Source: an uncultured Sulfitobacter sp. (GTDB taxonomy: Bacteria > Pseudomonadota > Alphaproteobacteria > Rhodobacterales > Rhodobacteraceae). Taken from it: a DNA stretch of 64,000 bases. The notes below the pieces were generated by a model, which saw nothing but the letters and a program-made list of their open reading frames with translations, did no database searches and had not been told where the DNA came from. A program made the translations under genes and the position numbers. Shown in pieces: positions 56,706-64,000 of this stretch. Position 1 is the stretch's first letter. Every line of letters begins with the position of its first letter. Location: the NCBI RefSeq assembly GCF_947499945.1, contig NZ_CANMQD010000001.1:868001-932000 (forward strand), read 5' to 3'.

Positions 56706-58817
56706 CTAAATTCCAAAACTTCCAAACGGGATATAACGCACCATATCACCTTTTCTTATCTCCCGCGCCTCTTCAGATAGCTCCACCAAGCCTTCGGCCC
56801 AACTCAGTCCGCTTATCCGCCCTGATCCCTCAGATGCGAACACCTCGATACGGCCATCACGCATACGGGCCCGCAGGTATTCACGCCGCCCCGCCTTTTT
56901 GCGCTTTTCGAAACCGGCTGGGACATCAAAACCTTGCGGGACCTGCCACTCGGCACCCGCCAATTGCGCCAGTGCGGGGCGTGCAAAGATCAATGTACAC
57001 ACCATCGCCGCAACGGGATTTCCCGGCAGTCCAAAAATGGGGACTCCGTTCCAGAGCCCCAGCGCCAGAGGCCTTCCGGGTTTAATCGCTATGCGCCACA
57101 CCGCCATCGCACCCGCCTCTTCCAACAAGGCAGAAACGTGATCTTCGTCCCCTGCCGAGGCCCCGCCACTGGTAATAATCGAATCCACGTGAGTCGCCGC
57201 ATGGTCAAATGTGTCGCGCAACTTACCACGATCGTCAGGCACTCGGCCAAGATCAACGGCTTCTTGCCCCAATTGAGCCAATAGCGCCAAAAGCATGGGA
57301 CGGTTGGCATCAAATATCTGCCCCACACCAGCAGCCTCACCTGCTTCAACCAATTCATCGCCGGTGGAAAGCACCCCAACACGCAGCGGCACACGTACAG
57401 CAACTTCAGCAATCCCCGTAGCGGCAAGCGAGGCCAAATCCGCTGAGGTGATCCTACGGCCTCGCTGCAAGACAAGGTCACCAAATTTGATATCTTCGCC
57501 AGCCTTGCGGGTGTTCGCCCCTTGCTTAAGGGGACCTGAAAACACGATATGCCCGCGCTCGACACGCACGTCTTCTTGTAAAATGACTGTATCAACGCCT
57601 TTGGGGAGTGCTGCGCCGGTCAATATGCGAATAGCGCGGCCCGCTTCCACTTTCGTGGGCAGATCCCCCGCTGCCGCGCGACCCTCGACCAAAGCAATAC
57701 GGTGCAGGCCGGCATCCCGCCCCCCCGCAAAGCCGTATCCATCAACAGCCGTATTGGGCAGGGGCGGATTGGCTCGGAGCGCCATCACATCCTGCGCCGC
57801 AATACGGCCACGCGCTTGGCACAGAGGGACATGTGCAACTTTCGTGACCGGGGTAAGACGTTCACGCAGAAGATCGAGCGCCTCTTCCACAGGCGTCCAA
57901 TGAATACCCTGCGGCAAGGCAAAACAATCGTTGCGCAGCGGCGGCTCGTCCATGCAGGCCGCATTCAACGCATCACTCAGCCCAGCGCCCAGAATCCACG
58001 CCTCCTCCCGCGCAACCAGCGGTGCCTCGGCCATGTGTTCGACCAGCAAAGTCGCGGGGAGGCGGGCCAGCGCATTGGCCAAAAGCCTGACTTGGATTCT
58101 GTCACGAATGGCATCCGTCCCCTCTTGGGCCAGAACCTTCTTCACCGATGTCTCAATAAGACCAGGCCAGATTTCAGCCAAGACGACAGGAGCCTCTACG
58201 TATGCCTCGAACGGCCAAACCCGAACGCCGTCCAGACGGCGCAGACGGTTGAGCATGGGCAGGCCCATCATCTGCTGGCTGCCAACCGTGGGATTGAAAA
58301 ATAACTGGAAACAAGAGGAAGATGCCTTGGACACCGCATCGCAGTGACGCTTCTCCGCTATGGGGTCGAACCGGATACCCGCTTTACGGTAGGGAATGTC
58401 GGGCCATTTTTCTCTGGTCGGCTTGCCCCAAAATGGCCCCGCGTCCTCGAATAATCCATTGAGGGTTTCGGCCACGTCAAAGCGGTTATTGGTCCCGTCA
58501 TCTGCATCCGTGATCCGCTTCTCAAACCAGTCCCAAAGCGCAAAGGGGTCGTCTGATCCTGTCACTTTACGTGCAAACCCCTGCGGATAGCCAAATGGGA
58601 AGTCAAACGCGCAAAGAAGCCTACGCCCTGCCGCTTGCTCTGATGAAATCAGATCGGTTATAACGCCCTCTGCCTCTTGACGGGAGCGGCAATAGATTGG
58701 TTCTTGAGACATGCCATTGCGGGTGACCCCCAGCCAAATCGCATCTTTTTTCGGTCTTGGTCCTGCGCGTTTCCCCGCAGACCAATCCACCACAAGGACA
58801 GTATCAAACAGGCTCAC
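56706..58817 (-). CDS. DUF429-like domain fused to molybdopterin molybdenumtransferase MoeA
   Basis: A 703-residue fusion. Residues 1-300 resemble a DUF429/RNase H-fold-like domain (VVDWSAGKR at 9-17, CAFDFPFGYP at 69-78); residues about 306-703 are MoeA, which inserts molybdate into molybdopterin. MoeA features are PNTAVDGYGFAG, RILTGAALPKGVDTVI, GVLSTGDELVEAG, ITSGGASAGDEDHV and GLPGNPVAAMV. Normal MoeA is about 400 residues. It starts at GTG 58817, which overlaps the mobB stop by 4 bases. The role of the N-terminal domain is unknown. Confidence 0.85.
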   Translation of the reverse strand: MSLFDTVLVVDWSAGKRAGPRPKKDAIWLGVTRNGMSQEPIYCRSRQEAEGVITDLISSEQAAGRRLLCAFDFPFGYPQGFARKVTGSDDPFALWDWFEKRITDADDGTNNRFDVAETLNGLFEDAGPFWGKPTREKWPDIPYRKAGIRFDPIAEKRHCDAVSKASSSCFQLFFNPTVGSQQMMGLPMLNRLRRLDGVRVWPFEAYVEAPVVLAEIWPGLIETSVKKVLAQEGTDAIRDRIQVRLLANALARLPATLLVEHMAEAPLVAREEAWILGAGLSDALNAACMDEPPLRNDCFALPQGIHWTPVEEALDLLRERLTPVTKVAHVPLCQARGRIAAQDVMALRANPPLPNTAVDGYGFAGGRDAGLHRIALVEGRAAAGDLPTKVEAGRAIRILTGAALPKGVDTVILQEDVRVERGHIVFSGPLKQGANTRKAGEDIKFGDLVLQRGRRITSADLASLAATGIAEVAVRVPLRVGVLSTGDELVEAGEAAGVGQIFDANRPMLLALLAQLGQEAVDLGRVPDDRGKLRDTFDHAATHVDSIITSGGASAGDEDHVSALLEEAGAMAVWRIAIKPGRPLALGLWNGVPIFGLPGNPVAAMVCTLIFARPALAQLAGAEWQVPQGFDVPAGFEKRKKAGRREYLRARMRDGRIEVFASEGSGRISGLSWAEGLVELSEEAREIRKGDMVRYIPFGSFGI

Positions 58818-59305
58818 AGCCCGACCTCTTTCAGGATAAAATCGGCAATGGCACTGGTGTTATCCAGGTCAAAAACAAGGCGATCAAGTGCGAGCTCGCA
58901 ATCACTTGCGACGGCCCGCACTGTGGGATCGTCGGGCGCAATCAGCGGGTTGCCAGTCACGGCGCGGTGAGCCTCAATCTTGGGGTGCGCGTCACGCTTG
59001 TAGCCTTCCACCAGTACCAGATCGACGGGGGCAAGCTGCCTAAGCAGCGTCTCAAGTGTCGGCTCCTGTGCACCGCGCAATTCATGCATCAGCGCGATAC
59101 GGTTGCGCGAAGCGAGTAAGACCTGAGAGGCACCCGCTTCGCGGTGACGGAAACTATCCTTGCCCGGATGATCGACGTCAAAACTGTGGTGCGCATGTTT
59201 GACAGTGGAGACAGAAAAACCCCTTCCTGTGATTTCGGTTACCAGCCGCTCCATCAGGCCCGTCTTGCCTGCATTTTTCCAACCGACAATACCATAGAGC
59301 CTCAT
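58814..59305 (-). CDS. mobB: molybdopterin-guanine dinucleotide biosynthesis protein MobB
   Basis: A 163-residue P-loop GTP-binding adaptor that supports MGD synthesis by MobA. The Walker A motif is GWKNAGKT (residues 7-14), followed by VSTVKHAHHSFDVDHPGKDSFRHREAGA and VEGYKRDAHPKIE, all typical of MobB. Both ends overlap neighbours by 4 bases. Confidence 0.95.
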   Translation of the reverse strand: MRLYGIVGWKNAGKTGLMERLVTEITGRGFSVSTVKHAHHSFDVDHPGKDSFRHREAGASQVLLASRNRIALMHELRGAQEPTLETLLRQLAPVDLVLVEGYKRDAHPKIEAHRAVTGNPLIAPDDPTVRAVASDCELALDRLVFDLDNTSAIADFILKEVGL

Positions 59306-59904
59306 AGCATCGCCTCGGCGCGGGCCAGATCCTCGGGCGTGTTTACATTAAAGAATGCATCCACTTGCGGGAACATCGCCTCGCGTCCATCATGCTTTTG
59401 AGTCCAGAGCACGACTTTGCGTAGCCCGCTTGCAAGGGCCACCCGTAGATCATCGCGTAGCGCCACAGGCCAAAGGCCAAAAGTAGGGTGCCGTGCCGTG
59501 CCACGTTGTGCATCAGGTGTCGCAGCAAGGACAAGCGGGTGAACCATCCCTTCGGATGCCAGCAACAACTGCGGGACCAGATCGCACGGAAAAAACGGCG
59601 TGTCAGCAGCGGCTGTGACAATCGTTTCGGCCCCCAGCGACGCGGCCCAATCCATCCCCGCCAACACACCTGCAAGTGGGCCTGCAAAGCCCTCGATGCT
59701 GTCAGCGATCACGGGAAGCCCCATGTCGGCAAACCGCGCAGCATTACCATTCGCATTAAGCGCAAGTCGGTCCACCTGAGGGGCCAGCCGCGCCTCTACC
59801 CGCGCCAGCAAGCTTTGCCCGCCCAGCATACGCAAACCTTTGTCGCCCCCGCCCATGCGCGTAGCCTGTCCGCCCGCAAGGATAACGCCGTAGGGTTGTT
59901 TCAT
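59302..59904 (-). CDS. mobA: molybdenum cofactor guanylyltransferase MobA
   Basis: MobA adds GMP to molybdopterin to form the MGD cofactor used by DMSO-reductase-family enzymes such as formate dehydrogenase. The 200-residue nucleotidyltransferase has LAGGQATRMGGGDKGL (residues 10-25), AAADTPFFP (metal Asp) and the terminal FFNVNTPEDLARAE. ATG at 59904 overlaps the upstream stop by 4 bases. Confidence 0.95.
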   Translation of the reverse strand: MKQPYGVILAGGQATRMGGGDKGLRMLGGQSLLARVEARLAPQVDRLALNANGNAARFADMGLPVIADSIEGFAGPLAGVLAGMDWAASLGAETIVTAAADTPFFPCDLVPQLLLASEGMVHPLVLAATPDAQRGTARHPTFGLWPVALRDDLRVALASGLRKVVLWTQKHDGREAMFPQVDAFFNVNTPEDLARAEAML

Positions 59905-60449
59905 CGCGCAGCCTCCATCCATTTTTGCAGGTCAGTGCGGAACTGTGCAGGTGTTACCCCCTCTGGCAGCGCAGTATCAGGCACGACATTAACACCGCCC
60001 CCCGATTGCAATACTGTCGCATCAGACAAGCCTACAATCCTGTCGACACCTAGCCAATTCATCGTGCTGTGGCTCAGCGCAGACGAAATCTCAATCTGCT
60101 CAGGACGAAAAACAAGACGGAAGGAGCCGTGCCGCTCAGCTGCATCGAGTGCAAGTTTTACGATTGCACGCGTCTGACGTTTGTAAATTCCGTTGATCAC
60201 AAGAAATCCGGCGCAAAATCCTAGCGCCGTAAATCCTAAAATCGTTGGGTCGATAAAATCCGAACTGAAGACGATGATACGCAAGTTGAAAAGTAGAAAA
60301 ACGGTCACCAATAAGGCGGCCCATAGGACTGCTTTACCAATACTATTTTTGCGACCTGGCTCTTTCTGCCCATCTGGCGCATTGATCGACCGCATACCAG
60401 CCTCTAGCAAAGCCGGCGACGGCAAATATTGAACCACATATTCAGTCAT
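59901..60449 (-). CDS. YcxB-like membrane protein 2
   Basis: A 182-residue protein with two membrane helices (about residues 38-60 and 70-88, AVLWAALLVTVFLLFNL and ILGFTALGFCAGFLVING) and a C-terminal cytoplasmic part (FRLVFRPEQIEISSALSHSTMNWLGVDRIVGL) that resembles the YcxB-like domain. It is a diverged paralogue of the next gene upstream. It sits between fdhD and mobA with 4-base overlaps on both sides, so it is surely made with the Mo-cofactor proteins; its role is unknown. Confidence 0.75.
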   Translation of the reverse strand: MTEYVVQYLPSPALLEAGMRSINAPDGQKEPGRKNSIGKAVLWAALLVTVFLLFNLRIIVFSSDFIDPTILGFTALGFCAGFLVINGIYKRQTRAIVKLALDAAERHGSFRLVFRPEQIEISSALSHSTMNWLGVDRIVGLSDATVLQSGGGVNVVPDTALPEGVTPAQFRTDLQKWMEAAR

Positions 60450-60997
60450 TGCGCAGCCTCCTGCCAGCGCTGCATGACCGCCAGCGCGTCCTCTGCATCA
60501 AGGGGGCCAAGAAACGCATGGCGCGGCAGGGGAATCGCTATTCCCGATATGCCCACCACTAGAACCCTTTTTCCGCCACGCACCAATGCTACATCGGCCC
60601 ACCCACTGTGCCAACGGCTGTGGGCTGTACTCACAGAAATGCCGTTCTGGTCCAGCACAACCTGCTGCACGCGGCCAAACCGCGAGCGCATAGTGATCTG
60701 CGCAATCATGAAATAGGCCTGCCGCATGAGCCAGAACGTCAGAAGACCAAAGACAACAAATGTCACAGGTAAAGCTGCTGAGGGCAAATCCGAAAATTCT
60801 GGTCCACCCATGAGGGCCACGATAACCCAAAAGAACATTGTCGCTCCCAAAGGTGCACAAAACCCGACAAAGAATGACTGAAAAAGCAAGATCGCACGAT
60901 GTACTCCCCGCAAGGCGTCCCGCCCTGCCAAGGCCATCGCTTCATAGACCTCTTGTGCCGTTGGCGCGACCTCCAACTCCCAGCGCTCTTCACTCAT
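60446..60997 (-). CDS. YcxB-like membrane protein 1
   Basis: A 183-residue protein with two membrane helices (about residues 35-62 and 72-95) followed by a YcxB-like C-terminal domain (VVLDQNGISVSTAHSRWHSGWADVALVRGGKRVLVV, then IPLPRHAF). The pattern of a strand, a Trp and a final xPxRAF is that of the YcxB family, which has no known function. It overlaps fdhD by 4 bases upstream and its paralogue by 4 bases downstream. Confidence 0.78.
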   Translation of the reverse strand: MSEERWELEVAPTAQEVYEAMALAGRDALRGVHRAILLFQSFFVGFCAPLGATMFFWVIVALMGGPEFSDLPSAALPVTFVVFGLLTFWLMRQAYFMIAQITMRSRFGRVQQVVLDQNGISVSTAHSRWHSGWADVALVRGGKRVLVVGISGIAIPLPRHAFLGPLDAEDALAVMQRWQEAAQ

Positions 60998-61905
60998 GGT
61001 GCGCCCTTACGGCCACTGCGTCTAGGCTCATCCGCAATGGCGGCAGGATCGGCGTCGCGAAGCAGCCGTTTCTCTCCCGACAAACACATAAACCGCTTCC
61101 CCTTCATTCGTCCGATAAGCGTCAGGCCAAGCTGTTGGGCAATCTCGACACCCCACGCGGTGAAGCCAGAGCGCGAAGCCAGCACAGGAATGCCCATCAT
61201 CGCAGTTTTGATCACCATCTCGGACGTAAGACGGCCCGTGGTGTAGAGAATTTTGTCATCGGCACTCACCCCCTCCGACAGCATCCAGCCTGCGATTTTA
61301 TCAACTGCGTTGTGGCGGCCCACATCTTCCATATAAACCAGCGGGTGGTCCGCACAGCACAGAATCGTGCCATGAATCGCCCCTGCTTGGAGATAGAGAC
61401 TGGGGGTGCGGTTGATCTTGGCCGACAGGGTATAGAGCCATGAGGTCCGCACTTGGGTTTGGGGCAGGACCACACCCTCCAGCCCCTCCATCATGTCGCC
61501 AAAGACCGTACCAACAGCACAGCCGCTGGTCCGCGTCTTGCGGCGCATCTTATCCTCGTAATCGGTTTGACGCGCGGTGCGCACCACTACCACTTCAAGA
61601 TCTTCGTCATAGTCAACGGCCGTGATCTCATCCTCAGGCCGCAGCATCCCTTGATTGCGCAGAAACCCAAGCGCGAGATAGTCGGGGTAGTCGCCAATCG
61701 TCATGGCCGTCACAATTTCCTGCGCGTTGAGATAGATGGTGAGCGGGCGCTCTTCGACCACATTAATCTCCTGTGCCACGCCGTCCTGATCCATCCCCGT
61801 CACCACACGGGTCAGGCGCGGTGCAGCGGGATCAGGGGCAATCAGATAATCGGATAGGTCTTGAGTGACAGCCAATTGCACCCTCCTCGGCAACACGCTA
61901 CGCAT
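60994..61905 (-). CDS. fdhD: formate dehydrogenase accessory sulfurtransferase FdhD
   Basis: FdhD carries persulfide sulfur to the bis-MGD cofactor of formate dehydrogenase. The 303-residue protein has the family start EERPLTIYLNAQEIVTAM, the ISGC-type loop here TSGCAVG (Cys near residue 129), and the LVYMEDVGRHNAVDKIAGWML segment. Where many FdhD have CxxC this one has CAVG, so only the first Cys is kept. It is the first gene of the operon; the formate dehydrogenase genes are not in the window. Confidence 0.94.
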   Translation of the reverse strand: MRSVLPRRVQLAVTQDLSDYLIAPDPAAPRLTRVVTGMDQDGVAQEINVVEERPLTIYLNAQEIVTAMTIGDYPDYLALGFLRNQGMLRPEDEITAVDYDEDLEVVVVRTARQTDYEDKMRRKTRTSGCAVGTVFGDMMEGLEGVVLPQTQVRTSWLYTLSAKINRTPSLYLQAGAIHGTILCCADHPLVYMEDVGRHNAVDKIAGWMLSEGVSADDKILYTTGRLTSEMVIKTAMMGIPVLASRSGFTAWGVEIAQQLGLTLIGRMKGKRFMCLSGEKRLLRDADPAAIADEPRRSGRKGAP

Positions 61906-61928
61906 TGCCTCTAATCTAAGGGCATCGC

Positions 61929-62645
61929 ATGACCTCTACCACCCGCAAATCCCCCTACCGTCAAGGGATCATCGACAGCAGCCCGTTCATTCTGGTGATC
62001 ATTCCGTTTGCATCGCTGTTTGGCGTGCTTGCGTCTGAGGCAGGTTTGAGTGTGGTGGAGACGATGGCCTTCTCGATTGTCGTCATTGCAGGCGCGGCAC
62101 AATTCACAGCACTTCAGCTTATGCAAGAGAATGCGCCGACTGTGATTGTGCTAATCTCTGCGCTTGCGGTGAACCTGCGTATGGCGATGTATTCCGCCTC
62201 CCTCACCCCTTACATCGGCGCAGCACCGCTTTGGCAGCGTGCTCTTTGTGCCTATCTCACGGTGGATCAATCCTATGTGGTGGGCGTATCCAAGTTCGAG
62301 CGTGAGCCGGATATGACAGTCGCGGCACGGGTTTCATACTTTCTAGGGGCGGTAACGCCGATCGTGCCGCTTTGGTATCTGTTCACATATGTTGGTGCTG
62401 TGCTGGGCACTCAAATCCCTGACAGCTGGGCGCTGGATTTCGCCATTCCCATCACCTTCCTAGCTATGATCGCACCCATGTTCCGCACGGCGGCTCACGT
62501 AGTAGCGGCACTGGTCGCTGTTGTTGTCGCTTTGCTCGCTGCTGGTGTGCCCTACTCGCTCGGGCTGATCATTGCAGGGACGGCAGGTATGATGGCAGGT
62601 GCGCAAACCGAACTGTGGCTTGAGCGCAAAGGAAATGCTAAATGA
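61929..62645 (+). CDS. AzlC family branched-chain amino acid exporter, large subunit
   Basis: A 238-residue polytopic membrane protein with the AzlC pattern (IIDSSPFILVIIPFASLFGVLA, FSIVVIAGAAQFTALQLM, NLRMAMYSASLTPY). AzlC with AzlD exports branched-chain amino acids or their analogues. It overlaps the azlD-like gene by 4 bases (ATGA) and is divergent from fdhD with only 23 bases between. Confidence 0.93.
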   Translation: MTSTTRKSPYRQGIIDSSPFILVIIPFASLFGVLASEAGLSVVETMAFSIVVIAGAAQFTALQLMQENAPTVIVLISALAVNLRMAMYSASLTPYIGAAPLWQRALCAYLTVDQSYVVGVSKFEREPDMTVAARVSYFLGAVTPIVPLWYLFTYVGAVLGTQIPDSWALDFAIPITFLAMIAPMFRTAAHVVAALVAVVVALLAAGVPYSLGLIIAGTAGMMAGAQTELWLERKGNAK

Positions 62646-62968
62646 TCGAAACAGGTACACTCTGGACTGTGATCATCGTGCTGGGGCTAGGCAGCTTTGG
62701 CTTGCGCTTTGTCTTTACCGGATTGGTAGGCGACCGCGCGATGCCCGATTGGCTGCTGCGGCACTTGCGCTATACCGCAGTCGCGATCCTCCCTGCACTG
62801 GTGGCGCCACAGGTCGTCTGGCCTGTCGCGACTGACGGTGTGTTTGATATTCCACGCGCGGCAGCGGCAACAGCGGCCTTGCTGATTGGATTGGTCACAA
62901 AGAATGTTTTGATGGCTGTGCTTAGCGGTGCAGTCACTCTTTACGGGCTGCTTTATCTAATCGGATAG
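62642..62968 (+). CDS. AzlD family protein, small subunit of the amino acid exporter
   Basis: A 108-residue protein with three or four membrane helices and the AzlD segment LRHLRYTAVAILPALVAPQVVW. It pairs with AzlC. The last 12 bases overlap the end of the convergent lipoprotein gene. Confidence 0.9.
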   Translation: MIETGTLWTVIIVLGLGSFGLRFVFTGLVGDRAMPDWLLRHLRYTAVAILPALVAPQVVWPVATDGVFDIPRAAAATAALLIGLVTKNVLMAVLSGAVTLYGLLYLIG

Positions 62969-63556
62969 ACCTTTGACGCCGTCGCGAACATTACCTTGGT
63001 CATCTTCATAATAGCGCGAAGTTTTTACACCGGGCAATCGCTCTACCTGTTCCATCAGCTTGAGTGGATAAAACCCCTGCTGGATCGACTGAAAACCGGG
63101 GATCTGTTTGAGAATGCCAGAGGTAGCGTTCGCACAAAACGCGCTTGGCACCGCACCATTCGACCGCACCAACTGCATCGCGCGCGCTGCTTGTGCGGGT
63201 GTCACGACAAACTCTTGGGAGACGACATGAAAGTCACTACGCGCATGGGCAGATTTATAAATCTGGATCCAATTCGGTGACATGCCGTACAAGACATCAC
63301 CACGCTCGGGTATCTTCTCGTGTTCGAAAGAACCTGCGGGATCAAAAATCACAGACTGCTGACCCTGAACCAACAACGCACTGTGCCCGCCTGCACCGGT
63401 CCGGTTATTGATCATCGTGATCAACGTCAGTTTTGGGGGGCCCTGATGCGTATGTATCCCTGCTTCAATCTGCGCTTGTGGCGATTCTTTTCCCTTTTCT
63501 GCACAGCCAGCCAAAAAGGCTGCGCACATCAAGGACGCAAGGAGTGGTTTAATCAT
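62957..63556 (-). CDS. hypothetical lipoprotein with His/Cys pattern
   Basis: A 199-residue protein with a lipoprotein signal (LAGC, Cys at residue 18). The mature part has GAGGHSALLVQGQQSVIFDPAGSF and, later, GAVPSAFCANATSGIL. A His followed by a Cys about 85 residues later is the order seen in permuted papain-like folds, so a cysteine-hydrolase fold is possible, but this is speculation. It lies 16 bases after the tiny oxidase subunit gene on the same strand. Confidence 0.7.
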   Translation of the reverse strand: MIKPLLASLMCAAFLAGCAEKGKESPQAQIEAGIHTHQGPPKLTLITMINNRTGAGGHSALLVQGQQSVIFDPAGSFEHEKIPERGDVLYGMSPNWIQIYKSAHARSDFHVVSQEFVVTPAQAARAMQLVRSNGAVPSAFCANATSGILKQIPGFQSIQQGFYPLKLMEQVERLPGVKTSRYYEDDQGNVRDGVKGLSD

Positions 63557-63572
63557 CAGTTATACAATCGGT

Positions 63573-63707
63573 TTAGCGTGCGAAAAGAGCCAGAAAAAGC
63601 AGAATACCAATGATTACCATGCAAGCGCGTGTGACAAAAGTAACGAAGCCGTTAAATGTCTTTTCCTGCACGTCAGTTTTCATCGTGCCATGTTCATGTT
63701 CGGCCAT
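63573..63707 (-). CDS. aa3-type cytochrome c oxidase subunit IV (44 residues)
   Basis: The frame starts MAEHEHGTMKTDVQEKTFNG and continues with one membrane helix (VIIGILLFLALFAR). This is the pattern of the tiny subunit IV of alphaproteobacterial aa3 oxidases (HGxM near the start, QEKTF, then a single helix). It associates with the respiratory complex in the inner membrane; its function is unclear. ATG at 63707 follows a GAGGG stretch 8 bases upstream. It is easily missed because of its size. Confidence 0.9.
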   Translation of the reverse strand: MAEHEHGTMKTDVQEKTFNGFVTFVTRACMVIIGILLFLALFAR

Positions 63708-63809
63708 CGGAAGTCCCTCTTGTCATAGTTGGCTTGGTTTTACGGCTGATTACGGCATTTTCCTGCCGCTGTCACGCCAGATTTGGCGCATATGTCTAAG
63801 ATGCCGCGT

Positions 63810-64000
63810 TTATACCTCGTCCCGATCCAGATCAGCCAACAGCTTAAAGCCGATGCGATTGGGGGCTTCTGCCTCGACCGTCTTTGGCAGAGCTCGGAAA
63901 ACAACATTCAGCTGGCTCACGTGCTGGACCAGCTGCATCTTTACGCCTGCTGCGTCTGCACCGTAGAAAGTCACCACATCAGGATCGAAGAACCCCATGC
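63810..64000 (-). CDS. DUF6173 family protein, partial (5' part outside window)
   Basis: Only the C-terminal 63 or so residues are visible, ending at the stop 63810: GFFDPDVVTFYGADAAGVKM, QLVQHVSQLNVVFRALPK and NRIGFKLLADLD. This fits the C-terminal end of DUF6173 proteins as I recall them; function is unknown. The ATG at 63998 is internal in that family, so the true start is beyond the right edge. Confidence 0.7.
   Translation of the reverse strand, partial: MGFFDPDVVTFYGADAAGVKMQLVQHVSQLNVVFRALPKTVEAEAPNRIGFKLLADLDRDEV

Overview
The window is ordinary chromosomal DNA of a Roseobacter-group alphaproteobacterium (Rhodobacterales). This is inferred from gene content: a split F1-only atpHAGDC operon, PHB genes phaA-phaB, the 44-residue aa3 oxidase subunit IV, DUF2125, DUF2161 and DUF6173 proteins, a CIRCE-controlled groESL, and a FNR-type box beside a universal stress gene. 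GC content is moderately high, genes are tightly packed on both strands, and I see no insertion sequence, prophage, integrase, CRISPR array, tRNA or rRNA.

Layout. 1-5600: a truncated Hsp20 gene, a YdcH protein, purEK, a solitary PhnM-like hydrolase, a secreted lipase-like hydrolase, a Nudix hydrolase and a DMT exporter. 5600-9600: a two-component pair (soluble kinase plus output-less regulator), then groES-groEL behind a CIRCE operator. 9600-18300: DUF2161, YjbR, Mn-pyrophosphatase, HAD phosphatase, MaoC hydratase, ribF-ycgN-ltaE, a hydrolase/isomerase pair, and prs. 18300-23700: an H-type lectin gene and the F1 ATP synthase operon. 24100-27200: two tandem RTX-repeat proteins with a hydrophobic N-terminal anchor. 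27200-36000: a methyltransferase, gloB, clpA, an M23 peptidase, a TolQ/MotA-like plus coiled-coil OmpA pair, and chaC. 36000-42000: DUF2125, hisC-tyrC-extensin operon, rpsD with a structured leader, uspA, tag. 42000-51900: an EAL protein with a changed metal motif, phaA-phaB, a LysR/EamA pair, small conserved genes, a polyprenyl diphosphate synthase, ispE and a TPR protein. 52000-56200: ETF-QO, DUF998, greA and a membrane protein. 56200-61900: a molybdenum-cofactor/formate dehydrogenase maturation operon. 61900-64000: azlCD, and a minus-strand cluster of a lipoprotein, the tiny oxidase subunit IV and a DUF6173 protein cut by the window edge.

How genes work together. The tightest unit is fdhD, two YcxB-like membrane proteins, mobA, mobB and a DUF429-like::MoeA fusion. 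Every junction among these six genes is a 4-base stop/start overlap, and a secreted protein gene follows whose ribosome-binding site overlaps the fusion's stop codon. It looks like one translationally coupled unit for inserting Mo-bis-MGD into formate dehydrogenase, with two membrane proteins of unknown role inside it. Other units are purE-purK, hisC-tyrC-extensin, phaA-phaB and azlC-azlD.

The most unusual non-coding signal is a 46-bp double-hairpin element (21-nt hairpin, 4-nt spacer, 21-nt hairpin) found three times with identical geometry, each just after a plus-strand gene. A 9-bp palindrome whose right arm contains the ribF start codon and a three-hairpin leader before rpsD are further candidate regulatory structures. 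All identifications rest on reading motifs and family recall; no database search was run.
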